Positions 33,555 to 43,039 of a DNA stretch of 64,000 nucleotides are shown one piece after another; the stretch's first letter is position 1; each line of letters starts with the position of its first letter. The translations under genes were made by a program, and so were the position numbers. Origin of the DNA: an uncultured Pseudomonadales bacterium (GTDB taxonomy: Bacteria > Pseudomonadota > Gammaproteobacteria > Pseudomonadales > CANNCY01); contig CANNCY010000001.1 in assembly GCA_947503335.1 (NCBI GenBank), forward strand, positions 868,001 through 932,000, read 5' to 3'. Below the pieces are notes generated by a model. It worked only from the letters and a program-made list of their open reading frames with translations. It was not told the DNA's origin and did no database searches.

Positions 33555-34862
33555 CTAGCTAAAAACCTTGGTCACAACATCACGAATCGTTGCAACGGCA
33601 AAGTCGATTTCTTCTTTGGTGATACCCAACGGTGGCGACATTGCAATACAGTTACCAATTGGGCGAGCCATCATGCCAGCATCGTATAGAGGCTGGAACA
33701 ATTTAGGAGCAACACCTGCTGGCGCCTCTGGGTCTGCTTTAAATTCGATAGCACCCAATAGACCGAAGTTACGCACGTCGACAACGACATCTAGGTCTGC
33801 TAGTGAATGCAACGCTTCTTGCCAGTACTCGCCAATTTCGCCCGACGCTCTGGTTAATAGACCTTCTTTCTCGTAGATATCTAGTACAGCAATACCTGCG
33901 GCACACGCAATTGGGTGGCCCGAGTAGGTGTAACCGTGGTAGAACTCCACGCCAGGCGCTGCGTTAGCCATTACATCGCTATACATCTTGCCCGATACGA
34001 ATACAGCACCCATTGGCACCATGCCACCGGTAATACCCTTAGCTGAGGTCATCAAATCAGGTGTTACACCGAACGCCTGAGATGCAAACGGATATCCTGT
34101 ACGGCCGAAACCGGTGATCACCTCATCAAAGATCAGTAGGATATCGTGCTTAGTACAGATATCACGAAGACGCTGTAGGTAACCCTTTGGTGGAGGAATC
34201 ATGCCACCTGCACCAACAACTGGCTCAACGATTACTGCGGCGATCGTATCGGCACCGTGAAGTGCTACTAAACGCTCTACTTCGTCAGCCTTGTCAGCAC
34301 CGTGCTCTGGTAAGCCTTTAGAAAATGCATTGTTTTCGATATCTAGCGTATGCTGGATAAAGTCTACAGGCATCACTGATGGGTAACCCTTACGGTTAGC
34401 CGGCAAGCCTGCTAGCGATGTGCCGCCAATGTTAATGCCGTGATATGCTTTTTCGCGCGCGATGAAACGACGCTTGCTGGTTTTACCCATGGTGTTCCAG
34501 TAGTTCAATACCATCTTAATAGCGGTATCTACCGACTCAGACCCCGAGTTAGTAAAGAACACATGATCAATACCTTCAGGTGCGATATCGACCAAGCGGT
34601 TAGCAAACTCAAACGCCTTAGGGTGACCAAAGTTAAATCCTGGGGCGTAGTCTAAAGTCATCATCTGCTCGTGCACAGCATCTGCTACTTCTTTACGACC
34701 GTGACCTGCGTTCATGCACCATAGGCCAGCAGTAGTGTCTAGCACCTTTTTGCCGTCACTAGTGATCATGTAATTGCCTTCGGCACGCTCAAACATACGT
34801 GGTGCTTCTTTAAACGCACGGTTTGGCGTGAAAGGCATCCAATGAGAATTCATTTCTGTCAT
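33555..34862 (-). CDS. Omega-amino acid:pyruvate aminotransferase (BauA-like, class III)
   Basis: A 435-aa class III aminotransferase. It has WMPFTPNRAFKEAPRMFERA, GLWCMNAGHGRKEVADAVHE, FTNSGSESVDTAIKMVLNYW, the aspartate motif LLIFDEVITGFGRTG and the PLP lysine in MTSAKGITGGMVPMGAVFVS. These match beta-alanine/omega-amino acid:pyruvate transaminase. It lies 12 bp after the SSADH gene on the same strand, so the pair would convert GABA or beta-alanine to the semialdehyde and oxidise it. GABA is the product of the PuuA route. Confidence 0.85.
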   Translation of the reverse strand: MTEMNSHWMPFTPNRAFKEAPRMFERAEGNYMITSDGKKVLDTTAGLWCMNAGHGRKEVADAVHEQMMTLDYAPGFNFGHPKAFEFANRLVDIAPEGIDHVFFTNSGSESVDTAIKMVLNYWNTMGKTSKRRFIAREKAYHGINIGGTSLAGLPANRKGYPSVMPVDFIQHTLDIENNAFSKGLPEHGADKADEVERLVALHGADTIAAVIVEPVVGAGGMIPPPKGYLQRLRDICTKHDILLIFDEVITGFGRTGYPFASQAFGVTPDLMTSAKGITGGMVPMGAVFVSGKMYSDVMANAAPGVEFYHGYTYSGHPIACAAGIAVLDIYEKEGLLTRASGEIGEYWQEALHSLADLDVVVDVRNFGLLGAIEFKADPEAPAGVAPKLFQPLYDAGMMARPIGNCIAMSPPLGITKEEIDFAVATIRDVVTKVFS

Positions 34863-34874
34863 TGTTTCTATCTC

Positions 34875-36335
34875 TTACTTATCAATGCCACCAAGGCACA
34901 TGTACTTAATTTCTACGTAATCGTCGATACCGTATTTACTACCTTCACGACCCGTACCTGATTCTTTAACACCACCAAATGGCGCAACCTCAGTAGAGAT
35001 AATGCCTTCGTTAATGCCTACGATGCCATAGTCAAGGCCTTCGGCAACGCGGAAGATACGACCTACATCGCGTGAGTAGAAATAACTCGCCAAACCAAAC
35101 TCGGTATCGTTGGCCATCTTGATTGCTTCTTCTTCGGTAGAGAACTTGAATACCGGTGCAACTGGGCCAAAGATCTCTTCACGGAACACACGCATATCGT
35201 CTGTAGTGTTGGTCAAAATAGTCGGCTCAAAGAAGCTGTGACCTAGCTCATGCGGCTTACCACCCAATACCACGTTAGCGCCTTTCTCAATAGCATCTTC
35301 GACCATGCCCATTACATCGGTCATTGCCTTACCGGTAATCATTGGGCCAATGTTTACGCCTTCGTCATAGCCGTTACCAACCTTAAGGGCAGCCACAGCC
35401 GTAGTGAATTTATCAACGAACTGATCGTAAACACCCTCTTGAACCAAGATTCGGTTAGCACAAACACAGGTCTGACCTGCATTTCGGTATTTAGATAAAA
35501 TGGCACCTGCAACCGCAGCATCAAGGTCAGCATCGTCAAACACGATAAACGGCGCGTTACCACCAAGCTCCATTGAGGTTTTCTTGACGGTGTCGGCACA
35601 CTGCTTCATCAAGATCTTGCCTACAGGGGTAGAGCCAGTGAACGATACTTTACGTACTTTTTCGTTACCGGTTAACTCTGCACCAATCTCGCGCGACTGA
35701 TTACCAACCACAACGTTGAATACACCCTTAGGGAAGCCAGCACGATGGGCTAGTTCAGCCAATGCAAGCGCTGACAACGGAGTTTCGGTAGCAGGCTTTA
35801 AAACAACAGTACAACCCGCTGCTAGCGCAGGGCCTGCTTTACGCGTAATCATTGCATTAGGAAAGTTCCAAGGCGTAATCGCTGCAACCACACCTACACC
35901 CTGTTTAATGGTCATGATGCGCTTGTCGCCCGCGTGGGCAGGAATCACGTCTCCATAAAGACGCTTAGCTTCTTCGCCAAACCACTCTAAGAACGATGCA
36001 CCATAGGCAACCTCGCCCTTTGCCTCGGCTAGTGGCTTGCCCTGCTCGGCAGTCATTAGCTTACCCAAGTCGTCTTGGTTCGCCATTACTAGATCAAACC
36101 ATTTACGCAATAAGTTGGCACGCTGCTTAGCGGTGGTTTTTTGCCAATCTGCCAACGCGTCGTCTGCAGCGTCAATTGCCATAACAACATTTTCACGGCT
36201 TAGGTTAGCAACGTTGGCAACTAGCTCACCAGTTGCAGGGTTAGTTACAGGGATGTGATTGCCAGAATCAAACCACTCGCCATTGATGTAACTAGCACTT
36301 TTTAGCAATGAAGGATCATTCAGAGTTAACGTCAT
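34875..36335 (-). CDS. gabD: NAD(P)-dependent succinate-semialdehyde dehydrogenase
   Basis: A 486-aa aldehyde dehydrogenase. It has ITPWNFPNAMITRKAGPALAAGCTVVLKPA, FTGSTPVGKILMKQCADTVKK, the catalytic glutamate in MELGGNAPFIVFDDADLD and the nucleophile cysteine in RNAGQTCVCANRILVQ; the CVC around the nucleophile is typical of SSADH and glutarate-semialdehyde dehydrogenase. It heads the operon with the omega-aminotransferase and is divergent from the LuxR-type gene. It may act on succinate semialdehyde, malonate semialdehyde or glutarate semialdehyde; the last would link to gcdH. Confidence 0.85.
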   Translation of the reverse strand: MTLTLNDPSLLKSASYINGEWFDSGNHIPVTNPATGELVANVANLSRENVVMAIDAADDALADWQKTTAKQRANLLRKWFDLVMANQDDLGKLMTAEQGKPLAEAKGEVAYGASFLEWFGEEAKRLYGDVIPAHAGDKRIMTIKQGVGVVAAITPWNFPNAMITRKAGPALAAGCTVVLKPATETPLSALALAELAHRAGFPKGVFNVVVGNQSREIGAELTGNEKVRKVSFTGSTPVGKILMKQCADTVKKTSMELGGNAPFIVFDDADLDAAVAGAILSKYRNAGQTCVCANRILVQEGVYDQFVDKFTTAVAALKVGNGYDEGVNIGPMITGKAMTDVMGMVEDAIEKGANVVLGGKPHELGHSFFEPTILTNTTDDMRVFREEIFGPVAPVFKFSTEEEAIKMANDTEFGLASYFYSRDVGRIFRVAEGLDYGIVGINEGIISTEVAPFGGVKESGTGREGSKYGIDDYVEIKYMCLGGIDK

Positions 36336-36514
36336 GACGCATTTACCTCAAATATTTTATTTGCGCTCATTATGTTGTCATTATCATCGTCACTCAATAG
36401 CTATATCGGCCACAAACATGCATTTTTCGTAACATATAACAAAGTGTAGATTGGTTGATATATGGCTCAACGAGCAGCTTATTGATAAGCTGTGGCCAAC
36501 TATAGGGACCTAGT

Positions 36515-37285
36515 ATGAATTCGCTTATTAATAAAGACATTAACGCGCTTTTATGCCGAACGGTAGAACACCTTGGCACCGAAAGTTTTTACCCAACACT
36601 GTTTTCTTGGTTAAACGCTGACTGCCCGTGCGACAGCCAGGTAGTTCTTTACTTTGCGGTAGACCATCGCCCCCAGATTGTATTTGATGGCACCCACCCA
36701 GTTGAAGGTGATTCTCTACATCGCCCATACGTTAATGGTGCCTACCTATTAAGCCCTCTATACCAAAAATTTGTGCAAAAGAAGTTTGGCCCATACTGGC
36801 ACTCTGACCTTGCCCCCGAAGGCTTTACCTACAGTGAGTACTATCGCCAATATTATTCGTTAACTAACTTGAATGACGAATTTAACCTGTTGATTCCGTT
36901 CGATAACGGTGGCATCAACATCAGCTGTGCTCGTACCCACGCCTATGAACAGTTCAGCGACGACGAAAAAGACCGCTATAAGCAGCTGTTCCCGTTTATT
37001 GCGTCGCTATGTCAGCAGCATCATCGTCAGCAACAACCCAGCCGCTTTGCAGAGAAGCTTGATAGCGCATTAAGTGCGTTCGGTAGAGATATTCTGACCG
37101 AGCGAGAAAGCGAGATCATGCATCTTATATTGAAGGGTCACTCATCTAAGTCGACCGCTAAGATACTAGAAATATCGCCTGGCACGGTGCGTATTCACCG
37201 CAACAACCTTTATGGCAAGCTTGGCATTTCTAGTCAGTCTGAACTATTTAACTTAGTACTCTCTGCACTAGCAGAAACAGATTAA
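36515..37285 (+). CDS. LuxR family transcriptional regulator
   Basis: A 256-aa regulator. The C-terminal LuxR HTH occupies about residues 190-250 (LTERESEIMHLILKGHSSKSTAKILEISPGTVRIHRNNLYGKLGI, given here only as its landmarks LTERE, GHSSKSTA and NLYGKLG). The N-terminal ~180 residues do not show autoinducer-domain motifs that I recognise. It is divergent from the SSADH/aminotransferase operon across 179 bp and is its likely regulator. It is followed 8 bp later by the riboflavin synthase gene. Confidence 0.85.
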   Translation: MNSLINKDINALLCRTVEHLGTESFYPTLFSWLNADCPCDSQVVLYFAVDHRPQIVFDGTHPVEGDSLHRPYVNGAYLLSPLYQKFVQKKFGPYWHSDLAPEGFTYSEYYRQYYSLTNLNDEFNLLIPFDNGGINISCARTHAYEQFSDDEKDRYKQLFPFIASLCQQHHRQQQPSRFAEKLDSALSAFGRDILTERESEIMHLILKGHSSKSTAKILEISPGTVRIHRNNLYGKLGISSQSELFNLVLSALAETD

Positions 37286-37293
37286 GGATCACT

Positions 37294-37914
37294 ATGTATT
37301 CAGGGATCATTCAAGGTACCTACCCTATCGAACAGCTAGTCAAAGGTGATGACCTAATTAGCTATTCTGTGCGCTTACCTAGCCACCTATTAGATAACGT
37401 ACAACTAGGTGCATCTATCGCTATCGATGGTGTCTGCCAGACCGTGGCAAAGATCGATGGCGATGCGCTATGGTTTGACGCTATGGCTGAAACACTGCGC
37501 GTTACCAACATGGGGGATTTGCGCGAAGGCACCCCCGTTCATGTAGAACGCTCACTAAAAATGGGTGACGAAAACGGCGGCCATGAAATATCAGGCCATA
37601 TCGACTGCACCCTTGACGTTGTTGATGTAAAAGACACTGGCGACAACTATGTAATCACCTTCGGTTTTAACGACAGCGTTGCCCCTTATTTATTTAACAA
37701 GGGGTTTGCCGCCATTAGTGGCGCTAGCTTGACGGTATCTGATCTAGACAAAGAAAAGCAGACGTTTTCGGTATGGTTGATTCCTGAAACCTTGCGCCTA
37801 ACCAAGTTTGGTTCGCTACAAATTGGCGATAAGGTGAACTTCGAAATTGAGCGTAAAACCCAAACGATCGTTGATACAGTAGAGCGCTTATTAGCCGAGA
37901 AAGGCCTGATATAA
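37294..37914 (+). CDS. Riboflavin synthase alpha-type protein
   Basis: A 206-aa protein with the two-barrel riboflavin synthase fold: barrel 1 from MYSGIIQGTYPIEQL with GASIAIDGVCQTVAKI, barrel 2 from VHVERSLKMGDENGGHEISGHI to SGASLTVSDL and LIPETLRLTKFG. The enzyme dismutates two lumazine molecules to riboflavin. Differences from the common sequence are MYSGI for MFTGI, and Ser for Asp in DGxSLTV, so this may be the second paralogue found in some gammaproteobacteria or a lumazine-binding relative rather than the housekeeping enzyme. No FMN riboswitch is visible. It follows a LuxR regulator, not other rib genes. Confidence 0.7.
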   Translation: MYSGIIQGTYPIEQLVKGDDLISYSVRLPSHLLDNVQLGASIAIDGVCQTVAKIDGDALWFDAMAETLRVTNMGDLREGTPVHVERSLKMGDENGGHEISGHIDCTLDVVDVKDTGDNYVITFGFNDSVAPYLFNKGFAAISGASLTVSDLDKEKQTFSVWLIPETLRLTKFGSLQIGDKVNFEIERKTQTIVDTVERLLAEKGLI

Positions 37915-37934
37915 TTCGGCTATGCAACGTGCAA

Positions 37935-37967
37935 TAAAAAAGCGCGATATTTATCGCGCTTTTTTTG
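37935..37967. terminator. Bidirectional terminator after riboflavin synthase gene
   Basis: AGCGCGATA/TATCGCGCT with A6 before and T7 after, between convergent genes. Confidence 0.9.
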
Positions 37968-37970
37968 TTC

Positions 37971-38876
37971 TTAGAACAGCTGCTTTACTGCAGCCATATG
38001 CTCTGGCGTTGTGCGGCAGCAACCGCCAATCGCCCCCGCACCGGCCTCGTGCCATCGCTTCGCATAAGTCTGGTAGCCATCGGCACAGCCGTCGCCGTTC
38101 CAGGTTTTCGTGTCGGCATTGTAGGTCTCGCCCGAATTAGGGTAGACAACAACAGGAATTTCAGTACTAATTGAGCGTAATCCTTTGATCAACGATTCTA
38201 TATATTCAGGTGCCGTGCAGTTTACACCCCAACCCACCAAATAAGGGTTGTCTTTAACCAACGAAAACGCTTCTGTTATGAGTGTACCGTTACTTAGGTG
38301 CTCGCCATCTTTACAGCTAACGCATAACCAAAACGGCGTTTGGTAGCGCTCTGCCAAATCAGATAACACCTTCATCTCAAGTGGCGACGGAATCGTTTCG
38401 CAGGCTAATAAATCAGGATTGCCGGCCGTTAACAACTGCCAACGCGCTTCGTGAAACTGCATTAATGTTTCGTAACTGACACTGCCGTCATAGCCGGTAT
38501 ATTCAGAACCATCGGCCATTGCAGCACCATAGGGCCCAACGCTTGCCGCAACTAAAGCCTCGGGCTTTACCTGATCGCGCACTTCAACGGCCAGCTCTAC
38601 GCTGCGAGTAATCAAGTTCTGAGCTGCGGCTTCGGTTAAGCCAATTTTCTTCAATCCATCAACCGTGGCCTGATAACTGGCAGATATAACACAGTCTGCA
38701 CCGGCGTTTAGATAGTCGGCATGCACCGCCTTTACGGCTTGCTCGTCTTCAGCCAACACCTTAGCTGACCAGAGAGGGTGATTCAGATCGTAGCCTTTGG
38801 CTTCGAGATGAGTAGCGAAGCCGCCGTCTAGCACCAAGCTAGAAAGACGGCCTCGTAGGCTTTTAACAGATTGCAT
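37971..38876 (-). CDS. mmuM: Homocysteine S-methyltransferase family protein
   Basis: A 301-aa zinc methyltransferase of the MmuM type, which transfers a methyl group from S-methylmethionine or S-adenosylmethionine to homocysteine. The N-terminus has LVLDGGFATHLEAKGYDLNHPLWSAK. The zinc ligands are the cysteine of GWGVNCTAPEYI and the pair in AIGGCCRTTPEH near the C-terminus. It converges on the riboflavin synthase gene and is transcribed just downstream of two acyl-CoA dehydrogenase genes on the same strand, with no obvious functional link. Confidence 0.85.
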   Translation of the reverse strand: MQSVKSLRGRLSSLVLDGGFATHLEAKGYDLNHPLWSAKVLAEDEQAVKAVHADYLNAGADCVISASYQATVDGLKKIGLTEAAAQNLITRSVELAVEVRDQVKPEALVAASVGPYGAAMADGSEYTGYDGSVSYETLMQFHEARWQLLTAGNPDLLACETIPSPLEMKVLSDLAERYQTPFWLCVSCKDGEHLSNGTLITEAFSLVKDNPYLVGWGVNCTAPEYIESLIKGLRSISTEIPVVVYPNSGETYNADTKTWNGDGCADGYQTYAKRWHEAGAGAIGGCCRTTPEHMAAVKQLF

Positions 38877-38907
38877 GTTAGCTCTTTACGAAATTCTAAG
38901 TACCTAC

Positions 38908-40014
38908 TTAGAGTGACGCAAAACGAGCGCGATGCCAATCTCCGTTGCCAAATAGGGTATTAATTGACGTGCATCGCTTAAAATAGTGACCCACATCAAG
39001 CTCGTCAGTTACACCCATACCACCGTGCAACTGAACCGCCTGCTGCCCTACATAACGCAAAGCCTTGGCGAACTGCGCCTTAGCAGCAGATACTTCTTTT
39101 GCCGCATTGTCTTTCTCGAAGTGCAACGCCGCGCGATACAAAATTGAACGGGCTTGTTCAACTTCGATAAACATATCGACCATGCGATGCTGAAGTACCT
39201 GGAACGTAGAAATCGGCATACCAAACTGCTTGCGAGTTTTGGTGTACTCGACGGTCTTGCTTAATAACATTTGCATGCAGCCTAGACCCTCGGCCAACGT
39301 AAGCAATGCAGCCTTGTCTAGGGTACGAGCCAAGGCCTCAAACGCTTGACCCTCAGCACCTATCAACTTGGCTGGTGTGTTATCAAACCGGATCTCTGCA
39401 CCATTTGCGCCATCGACAGTTTTATACGCACGAGAATTAATCGACCCATCACCACTATCAACCGACAGCAATGACAGACCCTGCTTGTCGCCCGCAGTAC
39501 CGCTAGTTCTGGCAACAACCAATAGAACATCGGCAGCAGCGCCATTTAATACAACCACTTTATCACCAGAGATACGGTAGTCACTGCCATCGGCAACCGC
39601 CTGACAGGCGATGTACTCGTTATTATAACCGATGCCTTGCTCGGCGTAAGCCAATGCATATTGCTGCTGACCGGCCATAATCGATTCGAGCGTGTCTACG
39701 TTGGCACCCATCAGCCCTAGCATGCCACCAGCTAGAATTGTATTTTCTAGAAACGGCTCGATTACTAGCCCTTTACCAAACTCCTCCATCACTACCAGGG
39801 CATCAAAGATATTGTCGCCAATGCCGCCCTGCTCTTCGGTAAATGGGATAAACGTCCAGCCTAGCTCGGCCATCATTGAATAATTGCTTGCGCTAAACCA
39901 TTCGTCGCTGGCTACGCGCTTGCGGCGATCTTCCCACTCATAATTATCTGCTACAAACTTGGCCACACTGTCGCGTAGCAAGTTTTGCTCTTCAGTAAAA
40001 TTGAAGTTCATCAT
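38908..40014 (-). CDS. Acyl-CoA dehydrogenase, small-subunit type
   Basis: A 368-aa acyl-CoA dehydrogenase: MNFNFTEEQNLLRDSVAKFV at the N-terminus, GWTFIPFTEEQGGIGDNIFDA, and the C-terminal VQLHGGMGVTDELDVGHYFKR. The usual active-site glutamate region is degenerate (INTLFGNGDWHR), as in the smaller partner of two-subunit enzymes such as pimeloyl-CoA dehydrogenase. The larger partner starts the pair 17 bp upstream. Together they probably form an alpha2beta2 flavoenzyme that delivers electrons to ETF. Confidence 0.8.
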   Translation of the reverse strand: MMNFNFTEEQNLLRDSVAKFVADNYEWEDRRKRVASDEWFSASNYSMMAELGWTFIPFTEEQGGIGDNIFDALVVMEEFGKGLVIEPFLENTILAGGMLGLMGANVDTLESIMAGQQQYALAYAEQGIGYNNEYIACQAVADGSDYRISGDKVVVLNGAAADVLLVVARTSGTAGDKQGLSLLSVDSGDGSINSRAYKTVDGANGAEIRFDNTPAKLIGAEGQAFEALARTLDKAALLTLAEGLGCMQMLLSKTVEYTKTRKQFGMPISTFQVLQHRMVDMFIEVEQARSILYRAALHFEKDNAAKEVSAAKAQFAKALRYVGQQAVQLHGGMGVTDELDVGHYFKRCTSINTLFGNGDWHRARFASL

Positions 40015-40031
40015 TTGCTCCTAATTTGCTA

Positions 40032-41231
40032 CTACAGGCCAAGTACGGCTTTGCTGATAATGTTCTTTTGAATCTCGTTAGTGCCACCATAAATGGTCAC
40101 TTTACGATTGTTAAAGTAATGAGGGGCGGCGTCTGCCATTGCGAACGGCCCTACATAACCGCCATCGAATCCTTCTTCGAACTGCTCTTTAACAAAGGGC
40201 AATGAATAGTAACCAGCGGCCTCGACCATCAGCTCGCAGATAGCTTGATCAATCTCCGTGCCTTTAATCTTAAGGATTGACGATTCAGGGCCTGGCGCCC
40301 CACCTGATTGCATTTGCGCCAAGGTGCGCAGCTCGGTGTACTCAAGCGCCATTAGGTCAACTTCAACATCAGCTACCTTGGCAGCGAATATAGGATCACT
40401 CATCAGTGATGAACCGCCCATCAGGGTTTCGCTAGCAATTTGCTTAAGGCGCTCTAAACGCACTTGCGACGTTGCAACACCTGCAATGTTAGTACGCTCG
40501 TGCGTCAACAGAACCTTGGCGTATGTCCAGCCCTTGCCTTCTTCACCGATCAGGTTATTGGCAGGCACACGAACTTCGTCGAAGTGCACTTCGTTTACTT
40601 CGCGACGACCGTCTAGCGTGTAGATCGGCGATACTGTAATACCCGGTGTTTTCATATCGATCAGCAAGAACGAAATGCCTTCTTGTCGCTTGGCCACTGT
40701 GCTGTCGGTACGCACTAGGCAGAAAATCCAGTCGGCGAATTGGCCAAGAGTCGTCCATGTTTTTGTGCCGTTCACAACAAACTCATCGCCATCGCGCACT
40801 GCTGTTGTCTTTAAACTCGCCAAGTCTGACCCAGCGCCCGGCTCAGAATAGCCCTGACACCACCAAACATTTGACGCCAAGATATCAGGCAAGAAACGCT
40901 GTTGCTGCTCTTCGTTACCAAAGTGGTAAATGATTGGCGCCACCATGTTTACGCCGAATGGCATCATTTGCGGCACGGCGGCACGAGCGCGCTCGCGGTG
41001 AAATAGATATTTTTGTGTGGGAGACCACCCAGTACCACCGTGCTCTACCGGCCAGTTATCGGCAGCCCAACCACGGTTATACAAGGCCTTTTGGCTTTCG
41101 ATAAAGTCGGCGCGCTCAAGCTCTTGCCCGGCTTTAATCTTTTCTCTTATACGCTGGGGGTATTCATTTTCGAAGAAGCTACGCACCTCGGCCTGAAATG
41201 CTAACTCTTCTGCTGTGAGTTCAATGTTCAT
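40032..41231 (-). CDS. Acyl-CoA dehydrogenase, large-subunit type
   Basis: A 399-aa acyl-CoA dehydrogenase from the chosen ATG at 41231, preceded by GGAG; a longer reading to 41285 adds an unlikely leader. It has WPVEHGGTGWSPTQKYLFHR, WWCQGYSEPGAGSDLASLKT, and the C-terminal YGGTNEIQKNIISKAVLGL. These match the large subunit of two-component dehydrogenases (pimeloyl-CoA dehydrogenase type) for dicarboxylyl or branched acyl-CoAs. It is paired with the gene downstream. Confidence 0.85.
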   Translation of the reverse strand: MNIELTAEELAFQAEVRSFFENEYPQRIREKIKAGQELERADFIESQKALYNRGWAADNWPVEHGGTGWSPTQKYLFHRERARAAVPQMMPFGVNMVAPIIYHFGNEEQQQRFLPDILASNVWWCQGYSEPGAGSDLASLKTTAVRDGDEFVVNGTKTWTTLGQFADWIFCLVRTDSTVAKRQEGISFLLIDMKTPGITVSPIYTLDGRREVNEVHFDEVRVPANNLIGEEGKGWTYAKVLLTHERTNIAGVATSQVRLERLKQIASETLMGGSSLMSDPIFAAKVADVEVDLMALEYTELRTLAQMQSGGAPGPESSILKIKGTEIDQAICELMVEAAGYYSLPFVKEQFEEGFDGGYVGPFAMADAAPHYFNNRKVTIYGGTNEIQKNIISKAVLGL

Positions 41232-41330
41232 AGGGGTCTCCATAGTAACCCCTTGAACATACCCCACTGCTTGCTGATGCTTCAACTTAATTTTGTTTCG
41301 TTAAGCATCGACTATCACCTTCAGTGATAG

Positions 41331-42497
41331 TTAAGAATCGAGATACTCGTGAGTGTGCTCGCCTAGCATCGGCGGCGCCAAACTGTACTGAATTGGCGTT
41401 TTACTCATCTTTAATGGGTTCGCGACGGTTTTAACAGCCCCCATAACTGGGTGTTCTATTTGCTGCTCTACGTTACGTGCTTGCGCCTGCGCCTCGCCAA
41501 AGGCCTCGCCAACAGTATTAATGGGCCCGCACGGAATCGTCATGCTGTTAAACAACTGAAGCCAATGTTGTGATGGCTGAGTTTTAAGACGCTCGAAAAG
41601 CAATGGCAGTAACACATCGCGATTAGCGACCCTTTGAGGGTTAGTAGAAAAGCGCTCGTCATTGGCTAGTTCAGGCACAGCCAATGCTTCGCATAGGCGC
41701 GAGAACTGACCGTCATTACCCACTGCCAACATGATGTACCCATCTTGGGTTGGTACCGCTTGATAAGGCACGATATTAGGGTGCGCAGTACCTTGGCGTT
41801 GGGGCGAGTGACCCGAGACAAAATAATTCTGGGCTTGATTTGCCAACCAGGCTAATTGGGTATCAAACAGGGCAACATCAATCGCCTGCCCCTCGCCTGT
41901 ACGCTCGCGGTGAAATAAAGCAGCCTGAATACCCGACAATGCGTACATGCCTGTCATAATATCAGCAACTGCCACCCCAACTTTTTGTGGGCCGGCGTCA
42001 GATTCTGCGTCGCTAGGGCCGGTAATGCTCATAAGCCCGCCCATACCTTGAATCATGGCGTCATAACCCGCTTCGTGTGCGCGCGGCCCCGTTTGACCGA
42101 AGCCTGTAATACTGCAATAGACAAGTCTTGGGTTAATTTTTGAAAGGCTCTCATAATCAAGACCGAATTTAGCAAGCGCACCAACTTTGTAGTTCTCTAC
42201 CACTACATCAGCCGATTCTACTAACGCCTTTAATTGGCTTAATTGCTCGGCACTTGAAAAGTCGACACATACAGACCGCTTGCCGCGGTTAGCTGACTGA
42301 AAATAAGCAGAGTTAACAGCACCGCCTACTTCGCTACCGGTTAAAGGTTGCCCCCAAGATCGCGTATCATCGCCTGTGCCAGGGCGCTCGATCTTTATCA
42401 CTTCGGCTCCCATATCTGCTAGTGCTTGGGTAGCCCATGGGCCCGCCAAAACACGTGTTAAATCAACGACACGAATGCCTGAAAGCGCCTGCTGCAT
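41331..42497 (-). CDS. CaiB/BaiF family CoA-transferase
   Basis: A 388-aa class III CoA-transferase: GIRVVDLTRVLAGPWATQAL with the catalytic aspartate some 170 residues on, ADMGAEVIKIERPGTGDDTR, NRGKRSVCVDF, and GYDAMIQGMGGLMSITG. It moves CoA between carboxylic acids. It lies upstream of the acyl-CoA dehydrogenase pair on the same strand with about 100 bp between, so the three may act on one dicarboxylate; use in glutarate activation with gcdH is also possible. Confidence 0.85.
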   Translation of the reverse strand: MQQALSGIRVVDLTRVLAGPWATQALADMGAEVIKIERPGTGDDTRSWGQPLTGSEVGGAVNSAYFQSANRGKRSVCVDFSSAEQLSQLKALVESADVVVENYKVGALAKFGLDYESLSKINPRLVYCSITGFGQTGPRAHEAGYDAMIQGMGGLMSITGPSDAESDAGPQKVGVAVADIMTGMYALSGIQAALFHRERTGEGQAIDVALFDTQLAWLANQAQNYFVSGHSPQRQGTAHPNIVPYQAVPTQDGYIMLAVGNDGQFSRLCEALAVPELANDERFSTNPQRVANRDVLLPLLFERLKTQPSQHWLQLFNSMTIPCGPINTVGEAFGEAQAQARNVEQQIEHPVMGAVKTVANPLKMSKTPIQYSLAPPMLGEHTHEYLDS

Positions 42498-42727
42498 ATA
42501 GCCTCCTTTTTTTGACTATTATACGGCGTCTAATTTGGTATATGTGATATACGTTTCGACATAGTGATCACGATTTGCAAAAAAATTCCATTCACGTTTA
42601 TTGACTGGCGAATTATTTAATCTGAACCATACTCAATTTGAGCGCTCGTTGGCATGGCAATCTGGTCATCTCAGGGAGTTGACTTAGCTAATTCAACGAC
42701 TTTGCTATACAAGGTATGGAGATCTTT

Positions 42728-42922
42728 ATGAATAGAATCGTTAAGGTAGCTGCTGTTACCGGTTTTCTTGCACTAGCAGTAGGCTGCTGCTCAACTGAAG
42801 AGCTAGAAGCTCGTATCGACGCTCTAGATTCGCGCGTAAGCGCACTAGAAGGCCGTGTTGATGCTCTAGAAGCTAAAGTTGACCGACTAATGGCCGGTAT
42901 GGAAAGCTCTTACTCTAAGTGA
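42728..42922 (+). CDS. Lpp/OprI-like murein lipoprotein
   Basis: A 64-aa lipoprotein from ATG 42728 (GGAG 8 bp before; the longer start at 42716 is less likely). The signal peptide ends LALAVGCCS with a lipobox cysteine at about residue 20. The mature protein is a heptad-repeat coiled coil (ELEARIDALDSRVSALEGRV and on) and ends SYSK, with the C-terminal lysine that in Braun lipoprotein is joined to peptidoglycan. The L,D-transpeptidase gene at 43253 could catalyse that join. A strong terminator follows. Confidence 0.85.
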   Translation: MNRIVKVAAVTGFLALAVGCCSTEELEARIDALDSRVSALEGRVDALEAKVDRLMAGMESSYSK

Positions 42923-42940
42923 GCGATTGCCAAAGAAAAA

Positions 42941-42967
42941 GCCGAGCACGAAGCTCGGCTTTTTTTT
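42941..42967 (+). terminator. Terminator after the Lpp-like gene
   Basis: GCCGAGC/GCTCGGC, loop ACGAA, followed by T8, 18 bp after the stop codon. A preceding A run makes it nearly symmetric. Confidence 0.9.
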
Positions 42968-43039
42968 GCTCTGTATTTATTGATCTACACTAGCAAGGCA
43001 AATCACATTCACGTAGTTACAACAATAACGGACAGTATT

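Noticed and set aside
37286-37293. FMN riboswitch upstream of the riboflavin synthase gene
   Set aside because: Only 8 bp separate it from the LuxR gene, leaving no room for an aptamer.
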